A stretch of DNA of 64,000 nucleotides from Pseudomonadota bacterium (GTDB lineage Bacteria > Myxococcota_A > Polyangia > GCA-2747355), in assembly GCA_016702545.1 (NCBI GenBank), contig JADJDT010000022.1, positions 1-64,000 on the forward strand. The letters run 5' to 3'. The notes beneath the pieces were generated by a model, which did not search any database, was not told where the DNA came from, and was given only the letters and a program-made list of their open reading frames with translations. Both the position numbers and the translations under genes were made by a program. Shown here piece after piece: positions 1 through 8,958 of this stretch (position 1 is its first letter; each line of letters opens with the position of its first letter).

Positions 1-513
1 CGTATCCTCCCAGATCTCCGGTCCAGTGGTCTGGAAATGAATCTCGGGATTGGCCGGGTTGCGGAACTGCTGCGGCATGAAGTGACGCTGCGGGTCGCTG
101 GCGATGATCTCCTCGGCCTTGGCGATCGCGCCGGGCATCCCCTTGGCGCCCTCGGTCAGCACCAGCTCCGCGCCGAAGGCGCGCAGCATGCGCCGCCGCT
201 CCAGCGACATCGTCTCCGGCATCGTCAGCATGAGCGGATAGCCGCGCGCGCCGCGCAGACGTAAGCCAACGCGATGCCGGTGTTGCCGCTGGTCGGCTCG
301 ACGACCGTCGTCTCGCGCGAGCCCGGCTTGAGCGCCCCCCTGCGCTCCGCCGCCCAGATCATCGCCGCGCCGATGCGACACTTGACCGAGTAGGCCGGGT
401 TGCGCCCCTCGATCTTGGCCACCACGGTGCCCGGTAAGCCGGCTGCCGCGGTTCAACCGCACCAGCGGCGTGTGTCCAATGCTGAGGCTGTTGTCATCGA
501 AGATGCGACCCAT
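1..513 (-). pseudogene. cysK: Cysteine synthase A (O-acetylserine sulfhydrylase), 3' part outside window, with two compensating frameshifts
   Basis: Makes cysteine from O-acetylserine and sulfide with PLP. The start at 513 gives [20 protein letters not shown], the conserved N-terminus of CysK. The same frame resumes near 245 with [17 protein letters not shown], the conserved TMPETMS block, and continues to base 1. Between about 445 and 245 the family-like sequence ([12 protein letters not shown], with the PLP-binding lysine, and [14 protein letters not shown]) is only readable in a shifted frame. One base has been gained near 440-450 and the opposite change made near 245-250, in GC runs. The original frame stays open throughout, so a full-length protein with a scrambled PLP site would be made. 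This is either two assembly errors or a dead gene. It lies just downstream of an Rrf2 regulator on the same strand. Identity of the family is certain; the intactness is not. Confidence 0.85.
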
Positions 514-614
514 GACCGCCCTCCTTGGCTCGTGTGCTCAGGGCCCTGCAGCGCGCAGTAAAGCAGTTCGTCGGCGCTTACTCAAATCACGCGCGCTCAC
601 GCAGCCGCGCGTGC

Positions 615-1054
615 TCAAATCACGAAATCGAGCGCCCCGTGGCCTTCGACCTGTCGCCGCAGGTCCTCCAGTGTCACGGAGTCGACGGCGGCCCGCATCG
701 CCGCCTCGACGCGACCCCAGAGCGCGCCGAGGCAGGTCTCCGCCGGGGTCGCGCTGCTGCGGAGCGGCCCCTCGCCGAGGCGCCCGGGCCGCGCCAGGTC
801 AAATCGATGGCCTCGACGATCGCCCCCACCGTCAGGTGCGCCGGATCGCGCACCAGGCGATGCCCGCCATCCGGGCCGCGCTTGCTCGCGATGAAGCCGG
901 CGCGCTGGAGGTCACGCATCACCGCCTCGAGGAACTTCTCGGGGGCGGCCGTCCGCTGCGCGATCTCGGCGGTGCGCACACCACCCCGACCCCCGTGGAG
1001 GGCCAGGTCGAGCATCGCACCAACCGCATAGGCCGCTCGCTGAGAAACCCGCAT
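615..1054 (-). CDS. Rrf2-family transcriptional regulator (CymR/IscR type), probable single-base frameshift near 785
   Basis: Winged-helix repressor of the Rrf2 family. The N-terminus MRVSQRAAYAVGAMLDLAL, the recognition-helix region (EKFLEAVMRDLQRAGFIASKRGPDGG) and the wing match the family. The frame opened at 1054 ends at 674 in an Arg/Pro-rich tail unlike Rrf2 proteins. A one-base shift near 785, in a CCCGGGCGCC run, gives a normal family C-terminus (ETCLGALWGRVEAAM ... LEDLRRQVEG) ending at 615, about 146 residues. I therefore annotate the repaired extent. Only one cysteine is present in that tail, so the three-cysteine Fe-S ligand set of IscR is absent. The gene lies directly upstream of cysK, which recalls CymR, the Rrf2 repressor that senses CysK in Gram-positive bacteria; that link is inference. 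Confidence 0.75.
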
Positions 1055-1060
1055 AGGGCC

Positions 1061-1090
1061 ATATGCTCATAACACGATAGACAATGCAAG
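1061..1090 (-). promoter_or_regulatory. Possible promoter of the Rrf2 gene
   Basis: On the minus strand, TTGCTT is followed after 16 bases by TATGAG, about 10 bases before the start codon at 1054. The stretch is less GC-rich than its surroundings. The short distance to the ATG implies an almost leaderless mRNA. Inferred from motif match only. Confidence 0.25.
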
Positions 1091-1173
1091 CAATGCTCGT
1101 CGGCTCGGGCGGGGCGGTGGTCGCCCGGCGCCGGGCAAGGGTGCGTCGAGCGACGGGAGCGGCGTCCTCAGCC

Positions 1174-1950
1174 TCAGCCCCAGGCCGCCAGGAACTCCGC
1201 GTGGTGCGCCTTGCCCGAGGCCTGCAGGGTCTCGCGCACCAGCGCGTGCTCCTGCTGGAGCGCCGCCGGGGCCAGGCGGCCGCGGAAGACCTCGAAGCGC
1301 AGGTAGATCAGGTAGGTGTTGAGGACGTCCAGCTCGCAGTAGTTGCGAATGCGCTCGCGCTCGCCGCGCAGGAACCACGACCACACGCTTTCGCCACTGC
1401 CGCCGAGCTTACCCGGCAAACCGAGCAGGCGCGCCACCTCGTCGAGCCGCGCCCAGCCGCGCCCCTGGTAGCCGCCGAGCACGTCCATCAGATCGACGTG
1501 GCGCCAGTGGAAGCGGCTGACGTAGTTGTTCCAGCGATAGCCCGGGTCGTGATCTCCCTGCTCCCAGTAGCGCGGTGCCGCCACGCCGTGGCGCAACGCG
1601 CGGTAGCCGAGCACCGGCAGGTCGAAGCCGCGGCCGTTCCACGAAACCAACGTCGGCCCCAACCGCTCCAGCCCATCGAAGAAGCGCTGCACCAGATCTT
1701 CCTCGGGGGCGTCCGGCTCGCCGAGGCTCCAGACCTTGAACGACTCGCCGCTGCGCAGGGCACAGCTGATGGCCACCACCCGGTGCTGGTGCGGCGGCAG
1801 GAACGCGCCGCCTCCGCCCTCTCGCGGCGTCAGCCGCGACTCCATCGCCTCGGCCACCGCCGCGTCGTCGAGCGCCGCCGGCGCGTTGAGCAGGCGCCGG
1901 CCCAGCTCGACGTCGGGCACGGTCTCGATGTCGAAGGTGAGAATATTCAT
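1174..1950 (-). CDS. 3'-5' exonuclease, DnaQ-like, family-B-polymerase exonuclease type
   Basis: 258 residues, the usual size of the stand-alone PolB-like 3'-5' exonuclease family. The three DEDD motifs are visible: ExoI as FDIETV at residues 6-11 (Asp and Glu metal ligands), ExoII as SWNGRGFDLPVL in the middle, and ExoIII as YCELDVLNTY towards the C-terminus (Tyr-x3-Asp). It should degrade single-stranded DNA or RNA ends; no polymerase domain follows. The start at 1950 places the first acidic residue close to the N-terminus as expected for the family. The gene stands alone between the Rrf2 gene and the RCC1 lipoprotein, all on the minus strand, and nothing nearby tells more about its role. 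Confidence 0.8.
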   Translation of the reverse strand: MNILTFDIETVPDVELGRRLLNAPAALDDAAVAEAMESRLTPREGGGGAFLPPHQHRVVAISCALRSGESFKVWSLGEPDAPEEDLVQRFFDGLERLGPTLVSWNGRGFDLPVLGYRALRHGVAAPRYWEQGDHDPGYRWNNYVSRFHWRHVDLMDVLGGYQGRGWARLDEVARLLGLPGKLGGSGESVWSWFLRGERERIRNYCELDVLNTYLIYLRFEVFRGRLAPAALQQEHALVRETLQASGKAHHAEFLAAWG

Positions 1951-2054
1951 CGCCGCTCACTCCCGCAGGATCGAGCAACGACGGTGAGCCTCCCCCGCCG
2001 GGGCGTCAAGAGCGAGCGGCGCGCGGACGTGCGTCTCCGACGGCGGGCGCGGCG

Positions 2055-4649
2055 CTAGTCGCAGGTCAAGACGGAACTCTGCACAGGGGCTTCGGAGGGT
2101 GCCGAGCTGGCGCTTCCGGAGCCGAGCTCACCGTAGCGGTTGCCACCCCAGCAGTGCAGCGCACCATTGCCCTTGCGCCGGATGCAGAGGTGCTCGGCGC
2201 TACCGACCAGATCGCCCACGTCGTGCGGCAGACCCGAGAGGTACGACGGTACCGCGCTTAAGGCCAGACCGGCCTTCCCCATGCCCAGCAGCCGGTTCGA
2301 GTTGTCGCCGAAGCACCAAAAGATGCCTGACTTGCTCGCGCAGGTCAGGTTGTTGGCCGTCACGATCTCAGTCACGCCCGTTCCCAAGGCGGTCACCTCC
2401 ACAAACATCGTGCGCTGCAGGGTCGCAAACTGCGCCGAGTCGGGCGTGACGCCGATGCCGAGCTCACCGAACTGGTTGCTGCCCCAGCACCACAAGCGGC
2501 CACCAGCGGCGATCGCGCAGGTGTGCTGACTGCTCGCGCTGACGGCCACGACGCCGGCGAGCGCGGTCACGCGCCTCGGCACGCTGGAGGCCAACGTGGT
2601 GCCGTCGCCGAGCACTCCGAACTGGTTCTGGCCCCAGCACCAGAGCGTACCGTCGCTGCGACGCGCGCAGGTGTGGTAGCCAGCGGCGACCTCGAGGACG
2701 GTCGTGCCGAGACTCGTCACGCGCACCGGGCCGGCCTTGGCGACGGTCGTCCCGTCGCCGAGCTGGCCACTCCAGTTATTGCCCCAGCACCACAGCGTGC
2801 CATCGGTCTTGGTCGCGCAGCTGTGCCACATGCCGAGGCCCGCCTTCTCCACCCCGCTCAAGCCCGTCACCTGCGCCGCGTAGGGCGTCGCGCCGGAGGG
2901 CGCCTCGCCCCAGCACCACAGCGTACCGTCACTTCGGCGCGCGCAGAAATGCAGCATGGCGTAGTCGTTGCTGCTCGTCGCCCCGAAGATCGTGACCACG
3001 CGATCGAGCGGCGCACCGCTCGCGGTGACGACCCGCACGGGGGTGGCAGAGGGGGCCGAGGCCTTATTGCCCAAGGGCCCGTGCGAGTTGTTGTACCCCC
3101 AGCACCAAACGCTGCCGTCGGTCTTGGCGACGCAGGTGATCCCCTGGGTGGTCGCCACACTGCCGGCGCAGCAGAAACTTCCGACGTCGCAGTTGGACCA
3201 GGTCGGGCAGCGCCGCTGCGCGCTGTCGTGGAGGTTGATGCCCATGGTGTAGGGATTGGTGCCGCCGAGGCTGAAGACGGTGCAGCTGCTGGTGCCACTG
3301 ATGCCCGAGAACGTCTGAGTCGATCGTGCGGCTTCGGTCAGGCCCCAGTCCGCGGCCCAGCTACAGCCCGTGTAGGGATTGGCGTACCAGTCCGAGACCC
3401 ACAGGCGCGGCAAGATCCCCTGCTCGAGCGTGCCGTCGGTGGCCAAGTCGGGATAGGTGCCATAGCCCGGCTCGCACTGGTTCAGCTCGGCCGACGAGAA
3501 GGCCTTGCCGCCGGTGACGTTGGCGTTGCGGTAGGGGCTGACGTAGACGCCGTTGCGGTTGGTCGCCGACTTGAGGGCCAGCGCGCCGAGGTACGAGGCC
3601 TGCTTGCTCGTGGCGGTGGTGCCATCGAGATGCACGTCGCGGGGGTTGAGGTTCCAGGCGTTGTCCAGCGCATATCCGGTCTGCGACGACGACGGGATGC
3701 GTTCGGCGATCGAGCCGAGCCCGCCCTCGAGAAACTCGAAGTGGCGGTTCCAGGTGTTGCCGCCCCAGGTCAGGCTCGAGACATAGAAGGGGCGCGGCGA
3801 CTGGGTGAAGCGCTTCACCGCGTAGCCGGTCACGCCGTCGGCCAGCATGCCCTTGCCGCAGAAATACCTCGAGCCGTTGGTGCTCGCGTCGAAGAGCTTG
3901 AGGCACATGTAGCGGATGCCGCCCTTGTCGCCGTCCACCTCGTAGCTCTTGAGCACGGTGCTGCCGACCGGGGTCGGGCTGAGGAAGAAGGGCCGGTAGG
4001 CGCGATCACCGCAAGCGAGGCCCTGGCCGGCGAGCACCCGGTAGACCTTCGGCAGGCCGTTCTCGGTGATGCTGACCGTGACCTCCTGGTTGGAGGCGTC
4101 CTTGACGACCTCGAGCTGGTCCTTGACCGTCAGGAACTTGGGCAAGATCAGATCGACGGCCACGCCATTGGGGAGGGTGTGGGGCAGCCGCGTCGCCGGG
4201 CAGAGGCTGTCCACCTGCTGGAAGGTGTAGCCGGCGAAGTTGTCGATCACCGTCGACTGCGCCCCGACCGCGCCGAGGTTGAGGCTGTTCATCGCGTTCA
4301 TCGCGTTCATCGCGTTCATCGCGTTCATCGCGTTCATCGCGTTCATCGCGTTCATCGCGTTCATCGCGTTCATCGCGTTCATCGCGTTCATCGCGTTCAT
4401 CGCGTTCATCGCGTTCATCGCGTTCATCGCGTTCATCGCGTTCATCGCGTTCATCGCGTTCATCGCGTTCATCGCGTTCATCGCGTTCATCGCGTTGGTC
4501 GCCGCCTGGCCGCGACTGGCCACGGGAGGAGTCAGCGCGCTGTCGTCATCGAGCGGTGCTGCGCAGCCAGCAGCCACCAGCCCGAGGCCCGCCCAGACAG
4601 CCAGCGCCGGAAGCGGTTCGAGCCGTCCGCGGATGCCATGCTGGGCCAT
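2055..4649 (-). CDS. RCC1-repeat lipoprotein with long (NAM)n tandem repeat
   Basis: 864-residue secreted lipoprotein. The start at 4649 follows a clear GGAGG six bases upstream, and the signal peptide ends in a plausible lipobox (LVAAGC). A run of more than 20 Asn-Ala-Met triplets follows directly after the lipidated N-terminus, probably a flexible spacer. The middle third (from about residue 150) is an unassigned Cys-containing domain. The C-terminal half holds about seven RCC1-like blades with the recurring pattern CA.(K/R).DG.LWCWG.N..G.LGDGTT (for example CATKTDGTLWCWGNNWSGQL), which should fold as a beta-propeller. RCC1-type propellers of this sort are common on myxobacterial surfaces; the ligand is unknown. 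An earlier in-frame start at 4760 is possible but lacks a signal peptide at its N-terminus. Confidence 0.85.
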   Translation of the reverse strand: MAQHGIRGRLEPLPALAVWAGLGLVAAGCAAPLDDDSALTPPVASRGQAATNAMNAMNAMNAMNAMNAMNAMNAMNAMNAMNAMNAMNAMNAMNAMNAMNAMNAMNAMNAMNAMNAMNAMNSLNLGAVGAQSTVIDNFAGYTFQQVDSLCPATRLPHTLPNGVAVDLILPKFLTVKDQLEVVKDASNQEVTVSITENGLPKVYRVLAGQGLACGDRAYRPFFLSPTPVGSTVLKSYEVDGDKGGIRYMCLKLFDASTNGSRYFCGKGMLADGVTGYAVKRFTQSPRPFYVSSLTWGGNTWNRHFEFLEGGLGSIAERIPSSSQTGYALDNAWNLNPRDVHLDGTTATSKQASYLGALALKSATNRNGVYVSPYRNANVTGGKAFSSAELNQCEPGYGTYPDLATDGTLEQGILPRLWVSDWYANPYTGCSWAADWGLTEAARSTQTFSGISGTSSCTVFSLGGTNPYTMGINLHDSAQRRCPTWSNCDVGSFCCAGSVATTQGITCVAKTDGSVWCWGYNNSHGPLGNKASAPSATPVRVVTASGAPLDRVVTIFGATSSNDYAMLHFCARRSDGTLWCWGEAPSGATPYAAQVTGLSGVEKAGLGMWHSCATKTDGTLWCWGNNWSGQLGDGTTVAKAGPVRVTSLGTTVLEVAAGYHTCARRSDGTLWCWGQNQFGVLGDGTTLASSVPRRVTALAGVVAVSASSQHTCAIAAGGRLWCWGSNQFGELGIGVTPDSAQFATLQRTMFVEVTALGTGVTEIVTANNLTCASKSGIFWCFGDNSNRLLGMGKAGLALSAVPSYLSGLPHDVGDLVGSAEHLCIRRKGNGALHCWGGNRYGELGSGSASSAPSEAPVQSSVLTCD
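4285..4493 (-). repeat. 9-bp perfect tandem repeat encoding Met-Asn-Ala
   Basis: Twenty-two perfect head-to-tail copies of GCGTTCATC occupy 4294-4491, preceded by one degenerate copy (CTGTTCATC, 4285-4293). Read on the minus strand they encode the NAM repeat of the RCC1 lipoprotein. The unit is a multiple of three, so slippage would change spacer length without breaking the frame. Confidence 0.97.
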
Positions 4650-4693
4650 GATTGCCTCCTGTTCGGCGTGAGCCTTGGTTGCACCTTCAGGTT

Positions 4694-4724
4694 TTAACGT
4701 GTTCTGGATTTCATTTTGTGTCAA
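4694..4724 (-). promoter_or_regulatory. Possible promoter of the RCC1 lipoprotein gene
   Basis: The region between the RCC1 gene and the next gene is conspicuously AT-rich. A consensus -35 hexamer TTGACA is present on the minus strand at 4719-4724, with weak -10 candidates (CGTTAA at 4694-4699, 19 bases away). The spacing is longer than ideal, so only the -35 match is convincing. Confidence 0.3.
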
Positions 4725-4914
4725 GCACCTATTTTCGAAGACCTCACACGTGGATAACAATACTGAGCATTTGCGACGGCTTAGCTTCGCCGAACTGGGT
4801 TCAACACGCTAACGAAGTCTGTCCTCGCCACGCGCCGTCAGCCGAGCCGAAGGCCGCATGGCCGGCTTGTCGCTCGCGACGGGACGTGCGATGAGCGCGA
4901 GGAGGGGGCACATC

Positions 4915-5853
4915 ATGGAGCAGCGCGTCCCTAGGATCTCGCGCGCCAACCGGCGCCCGGAGGGCCCTTCGCCCGCCGAGAGCGCTGGGACCCGGCAGGC
5001 GGGCGAACACGTGCTACGGCGCCTGCTGGGCGTCATTGGGCTCGTGAGCGTCCTCACCGCCACGGGCTGTCTGGCGCAGGAGGGCGGCAGCGGCAACGAC
5101 GGCGGCACCATCGCCGATGCAGGCATCGCCGACGGCGACGCCCGCGAGCGCGGCGACGGCGGTGGCAGCGATCGCGCGCTCGCCGCGATCCAACCGCCGC
5201 GCAGCGCTTCGTCGCGCGGTTCGGGGGGCGGCACCGCACCCACCGGGAGCTTCGTCACGGTCGGCGCCGTGCAGTACGCATTGATCGTGCCGAGCGCCTA
5301 CCGCGCGACGCAGGCGACCCCGCTGGTGATCGTGCTGGCCGGTGCCCAGGGCGCCGCCGCGCTCTCCAACGCGCTGCTGCTCAATGCCGCGTCGGTGGGG
5401 CCGAGCGGCGCGATCATCGCCGTCGTCGATGCCCTGCTCTACGTCGATGCGGCCGGCGCCGCCGCGCAGATGCTCGACGACGTGCGCGCGCGCTACAACG
5501 TGGACAACGATCGCACCTACCTGCTGGGCGACGCCGAGGGCGTGGCCGCTGCCTTCGAGCTCGGGCTCCAGCGGCGGCAGAGCTGGTTCGCCGCGCTCTG
5601 GGGCAACGATCTGGTGGCCGTGCCGCTCTCGCGGCCGGCCCGCAGCGCCGCCGAGGTCGGCGTCGCGCCCTGGGCCAACGTCAGCCCCGGCGGGCTCACG
5701 GTCTTCGCGCGCCAGGTGATAGCCGCGCTACGCGCCGGCGGCTATCGTCTGCCGGACGACGCACCTTATGGCGGGAGCGGGGCGGCGACGCGCGGCTCGG
5801 CCGCGGCCCAGCAGGCGGCGCTGCGCTTCTTCGCCAACAAGGTCCGACTGTAG
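4915..5853 (+). CDS. Lipoprotein with alpha/beta-hydrolase-like (esterase-like) domain, catalytic residues not evident
   Basis: 312 residues. The start at 4915 is preceded by GAGGAGGGGG at good distance; the 57 bases upstream in frame add no signal. After an Arg-rich start, a hydrophobic segment (LLGVIGLVSVLTATGC, about residues 36-52) ends in a lipobox. A Gly/Asp/Ala-rich spacer follows. From about residue 110 the sequence YALIVPSAYRATQATPLVIVLAGA resembles the opening of PHB-depolymerase or feruloyl-esterase type hydrolases. Where those have the GxSxG nucleophile elbow, this has LLGDAEGVAAAFELG, so the serine seems to be missing. It is therefore either a non-catalytic relative or wrongly assigned. 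It is divergent from the RCC1 gene. Confidence 0.55.
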   Translation: MEQRVPRISRANRRPEGPSPAESAGTRQAGEHVLRRLLGVIGLVSVLTATGCLAQEGGSGNDGGTIADAGIADGDARERGDGGGSDRALAAIQPPRSASSRGSGGGTAPTGSFVTVGAVQYALIVPSAYRATQATPLVIVLAGAQGAAALSNALLLNAASVGPSGAIIAVVDALLYVDAAGAAAQMLDDVRARYNVDNDRTYLLGDAEGVAAAFELGLQRRQSWFAALWGNDLVAVPLSRPARSAAEVGVAPWANVSPGGLTVFARQVIAALRAGGYRLPDDAPYGGSGAATRGSAAAQQAALRFFANKVRL

Positions 5854-5893
5854 CGTTAGCTCATGGGGCTAAGCCCCGGGGGAGGGTCCCAGC

Positions 5894-6121
5894 ATGCCGA
5901 TCTACGAGTACAAGTGCCAGAAGTGCGAGCATCAGTTCGAGGTGCTGCTGAAGACGACCGAGAAGGCCAAGTGCCCCCAGTGCGGCGCCGGCAAGCTGAC
6001 GCAGCAGCTCTCGGTCTTCGCCGTCGGCGGGGCGGGCAGCGGCGGCGGGATGGACGCGCTACCCGACGCCTGCCGCAGCTGCAACGATCCGCGGGGACCC
6101 GGCGCCTGCGGCATGCGCTAG
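5894..6121 (+). CDS. FmdB-family zinc-ribbon protein
   Basis: 75 residues starting MPIYEYKCQKC, the hallmark of the FmdB/CxxC_CXXC_SSSS putative regulatory family. Two zinc-knuckle pairs are present (C8-x2-C11 and C27-x2-C30), followed by a Gly-rich tail with three more cysteines. The start has GGGGGAGGG about ten bases upstream. The function of the family is not settled; it was first noted next to formamidase genes. It is 40 bases downstream of the lipoprotein gene, possibly in one transcript, and converges on the phosphofructokinase gene with only 11 bases between. Confidence 0.85.
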   Translation: MPIYEYKCQKCEHQFEVLLKTTEKAKCPQCGAGKLTQQLSVFAVGGAGSGGGMDALPDACRSCNDPRGPGACGMR

Positions 6122-6132
6122 CTCATCACGCG

Positions 6133-7350
6133 CTACTCGCTGCCGAGGCAGATGTGGAGCTGGCGCAGACTCTCCAGGATCGGGTGATCGAGGGGCACGA
6201 TCTTGCGCTTGCCGGCGACCTGTTCGAGCGGCACGGGCACGATCTGCTCACCACGCACGCCGAGCATCACGCCGGACACCCCCTCGATCATCAGCTCGAC
6301 GGTGCGCGTACCGAGCTTGGTCGCCAGGATGCGATCGGTGGCCGAGGGCGTGCCGCCGCGCTGCGTGTGGCCGAGGGCGGTGAGGCGCGTCTGTAGCTTG
6401 GTGCGGCGCTCGATCTCGTCGCGGATGCGCACGCCGACGGAGGCCAGCGCCAGGGTCGGTGGCGGGGCAGCAGCAGCCGACGCCTTGTCTTCGGCGGCCC
6501 GCGCCGCGGCCCGCGGCTCCTTCTCGCGCTCCTTGTCCTTACCCTTCCGGCCAGCGGCGCCGGCTTTCTCGCCGTTGCGCTGCTCCTTGGCCCGCTCGCG
6601 CTCCTCCCGAGCCTGCGCCTCCTGCTGCGAGAGCGCGCCCTCGGCGACGGCGATGATCGAGAACTTCTTGCCCTTGCGGCTGCGCTCGATCAGATCGGCC
6701 ACGACGACGTCGATCGAGTAGGGGATCTCCGGGATCAACACCACGTCGGCGCCGCCGGCCAGGCCCGCGGCGGCGGCCAACCAGCCGGTCTTGTGCCCCA
6801 TGATCTCGACGACCATCACGCGATGGTGGCTGGAGGCCGTCGAGTGCAGCCGGTCGATCGCCTCGGTGGCGATCTGCACGGCGGTGTCGAAGCCGAACGA
6901 CACATCCGTCTCGGCGACGTCGTTGTCGATCGTCTTCGGCAGCGTGATGATGCGCAGGTCGTCAGAGCGCTTGAGCAGCTTGAGCGCGTTCTTCTGCGTG
7001 CCGCCGCCACCGAGGCAAATCAAGTAGTCGAGGTGCAGGCGGTGGTAGTTCTCCACCGCGGTCGAGGTCATGTCGATCACCTGATCGCCCATCAGGAAGG
7101 CATCCGGCTTGTCGCGGCTGGTGCCGAGGATCGTCCCCCCGAGCGTCAGGATCCCCGAGAGCTCGTCATCCGTCAGGCGCCGGCTGCGGTTCTGCACCAG
7201 GCCGCGGAAGCCATCGAGGATGCCGATCACCTCCATCCCGTAGGCGTTGATCGCCGTCTTGCCCACCGCGCGAATCGCCGCATTGAGCCCCTGGCAGTCC
7301 CCGCCCGAGGTCAGAATGCCCACGCAACGCGGCCGCACCGTCCTTGCCAT
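6133..7350 (-). CDS. pfkA: 6-phosphofructokinase, group III, with a charged insertion
   Basis: Phosphorylates fructose 6-phosphate in glycolysis. Family motifs are clear: [14 protein letters not shown] near residue 17, [18 protein letters not shown], and the [11 protein letters not shown] block in the C-terminal part. Gly in GGGGT (where PPi enzymes have Asp) suggests ATP as phosphoryl donor. Lys in PKTIDND (Gly in E. coli ATP-PFK) is typical of group III or mixed-lineage enzymes. A segment of about 65 residues rich in Lys, Glu and Ala (about 255-325) interrupts the fold before [10 protein letters not shown], so the protein is 405 residues instead of about 340-360. The start at 7350 has GAGGGGG upstream; longer in-frame starts up to 7485 add only a low-complexity leader. 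The sialidase-like gene lies 160 bases upstream on the same strand. Confidence 0.88.
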   Translation of the reverse strand: MARTVRPRCVGILTSGGDCQGLNAAIRAVGKTAINAYGMEVIGILDGFRGLVQNRSRRLTDDELSGILTLGGTILGTSRDKPDAFLMGDQVIDMTSTAVENYHRLHLDYLICLGGGGTQKNALKLLKRSDDLRIITLPKTIDNDVAETDVSFGFDTAVQIATEAIDRLHSTASSHHRVMVVEIMGHKTGWLAAAAGLAGGADVVLIPEIPYSIDVVVADLIERSRKGKKFSIIAVAEGALSQQEAQAREERERAKEQRNGEKAGAAGRKGKDKEREKEPRAAARAAEDKASAAAAPPPTLALASVGVRIRDEIERRTKLQTRLTALGHTQRGGTPSATDRILATKLGTRTVELMIEGVSGVMLGVRGEQIVPVPLEQVAGKRKIVPLDHPILESLRQLHICLGSE

Positions 7351-7510
7351 CGCGCACCCCCTCTTGCTTGAACCCGACGCGTCGATCGACGCCAACGAGG
7401 CGTCCAAACCCACGCGGCGCCCAGCCCACGCGCGCCGCCACGGCAGCACCAGGGGCGCCGCGGCGGCCGTCGCCCCCTGGTTCACGGCGCGCAGTGTAAC
7501 GCATCCGACG

Positions 7511-8815
7511 CTAACGGAAGCCGAGCCGGTACCAGTTATGGGGAAAGCGGCCCTCGTTGGCCAGCGCCTGGTCGGTCGTATCGACGCGCTTCAGATACAC
7601 GAGTAGGCCGCCCTGGGCCGGATCGAGGTAGGTGGTGAAGCCCGCGAGCTGCACGTCAAGCGAGTCGTAGAGCGGGTTGCGGTCGTCGATCGTGAGCACG
7701 CTGCCGCGGATCAGCGCCAGTGAGGCCTCGTCCACCTCGCCGGCCTGCAGCGGATAGCGCGGCGAGTTTCCCCGCGGGTTGGTCAGCGCCGTGTTGCCTA
7801 GCCAGTACAGCCGCCGATTGCCGGCGCGTACGAGGTCCGACGCCGCCGATTGGCTGTAGAAGCAGGTGCCATCGTCGTAGCAGAAGGGTCGTGGTTCGCT
7901 CCAGGTGGCGCCGTAGTCCTCGGAGACCGCCAGCCAGCGGCGGGAGGGTTGCTCCGGCGCATGCTCGTTGGAGCCGCGACAGAGCATCAGCAACCTACCG
8001 GGCTGCCCCTGCAGCTCGGCCACGGCCGGTTCGTTCGCCCCGCGCGTCGAGCGCGTCTCCGGCACGAACACGCGCTCACTCAGCCGCCAGGACAGGTCGT
8101 CGCGGGTGGCGTTCCAGGTGCCAAGCAGCACCGCGCTGACGCTGAAGCTGGCTACGGGATAGCGCGTGATGGTCGGCAGACCGCGCCCGTCGAGCGGCCA
8201 ATAGGACACCGGCACCACGAGCTGGCCGTTGCTCAGCTCGACCAGCGACGACACGCTGGGCCAATAACCGTTGACGCCGATCAGAATCCCGGGCAGGGGG
8301 TTGAGCGCCGTGTTTCCCTGCTGGGCGATCGGCGCGAGCGCCGTGAAGGTCTCGCCCCCATCCGTCGAGACGCGATACCAGACCTGCTGATTGTTCACGC
8401 CCGCGACCGTCTCGGCCTGACCGACGCCGATGACGTTGGCGATCTGCACCATGCGCCCGGTTCCTGGTTGCTTGTAGAGCCACTGTGGCGAGGTCGAGGA
8501 ATAGACGTCCATCTGCTGCCCGCGCGCATCGACGACCCGCCGCGGAAAGAGCGCGGCATTGCCCGTCTTCCCCGGCCCGAAGTCCCACGCCGCAGGAATC
8601 GGGATCGGGCGCGCGTCGCCCCACGCGGCCTCGCCCTCGCTGAGGTAGTGGACCTCGCGATCCAGCACGAAGAGCTGCCGCCCACCGGGCTGCGCCTGGC
8701 CGGCAGCGTCGCCCGCGCGTGCATCCCGCGGCGCATCGGAAATCGTCGTCACGCAGCCCTCGAGGAGGAGTAGGCTGATCAGCACGATCCGTGCGTTGGG
8801 CGTCGCTGGGTGCAT
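7511..8815 (-). CDS. Sialidase-like (BNR/Asp-box) lipoprotein
   Basis: 434 residues. The start at 8815 gives a hydrophobic segment ending [10 protein letters not shown], a plausible lipoprotein signal with Cys about residue 21. The mature part contains Asp-box motifs of the sialidase six-bladed propeller ([18 protein letters not shown]) and a further set of Arg-containing loops, so glycan or exo-alpha-sialidase-type binding is likely. I could not place a full catalytic triad, so activity is open. The gene is divergently transcribed from the GH38 alpha-mannosidase across about 140 bases, which suggests a shared glycan-related role. Confidence 0.65.
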   Translation of the reverse strand: MHPATPNARIVLISLLLLEGCVTTISDAPRDARAGDAAGQAQPGGRQLFVLDREVHYLSEGEAAWGDARPIPIPAAWDFGPGKTGNAALFPRRVVDARGQQMDVYSSTSPQWLYKQPGTGRMVQIANVIGVGQAETVAGVNNQQVWYRVSTDGGETFTALAPIAQQGNTALNPLPGILIGVNGYWPSVSSLVELSNGQLVVPVSYWPLDGRGLPTITRYPVASFSVSAVLLGTWNATRDDLSWRLSERVFVPETRSTRGANEPAVAELQGQPGRLLMLCRGSNEHAPEQPSRRWLAVSEDYGATWSEPRPFCYDDGTCFYSQSAASDLVRAGNRRLYWLGNTALTNPRGNSPRYPLQAGEVDEASLALIRGSVLTIDDRNPLYDSLDVQLAGFTTYLDPAQGGLLVYLKRVDTTDQALANEGRFPHNWYRLGFR

Positions 8816-8958
8816 CGCAGGCCGTGGCGAAGGGTAGCAGAGGCGGGCGAGCGCGGCGCTGCCGGCCGCGAACGCGCGAGCATGTGCTAGCCTGCTACGC
8901 GTCTCGGCCTGGCGCGAGTGCCTGACCCGGCCGAGCAGCGGGGAGCAAGGAGCGGTCG

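Noticed and set aside
2523..4697. Long plus-strand frame with repeated His-Arg-Val
   Set aside because: It is the reverse-strand reading of the RCC1 lipoprotein and its 9-bp repeat; no signal, domains or ribosome site.
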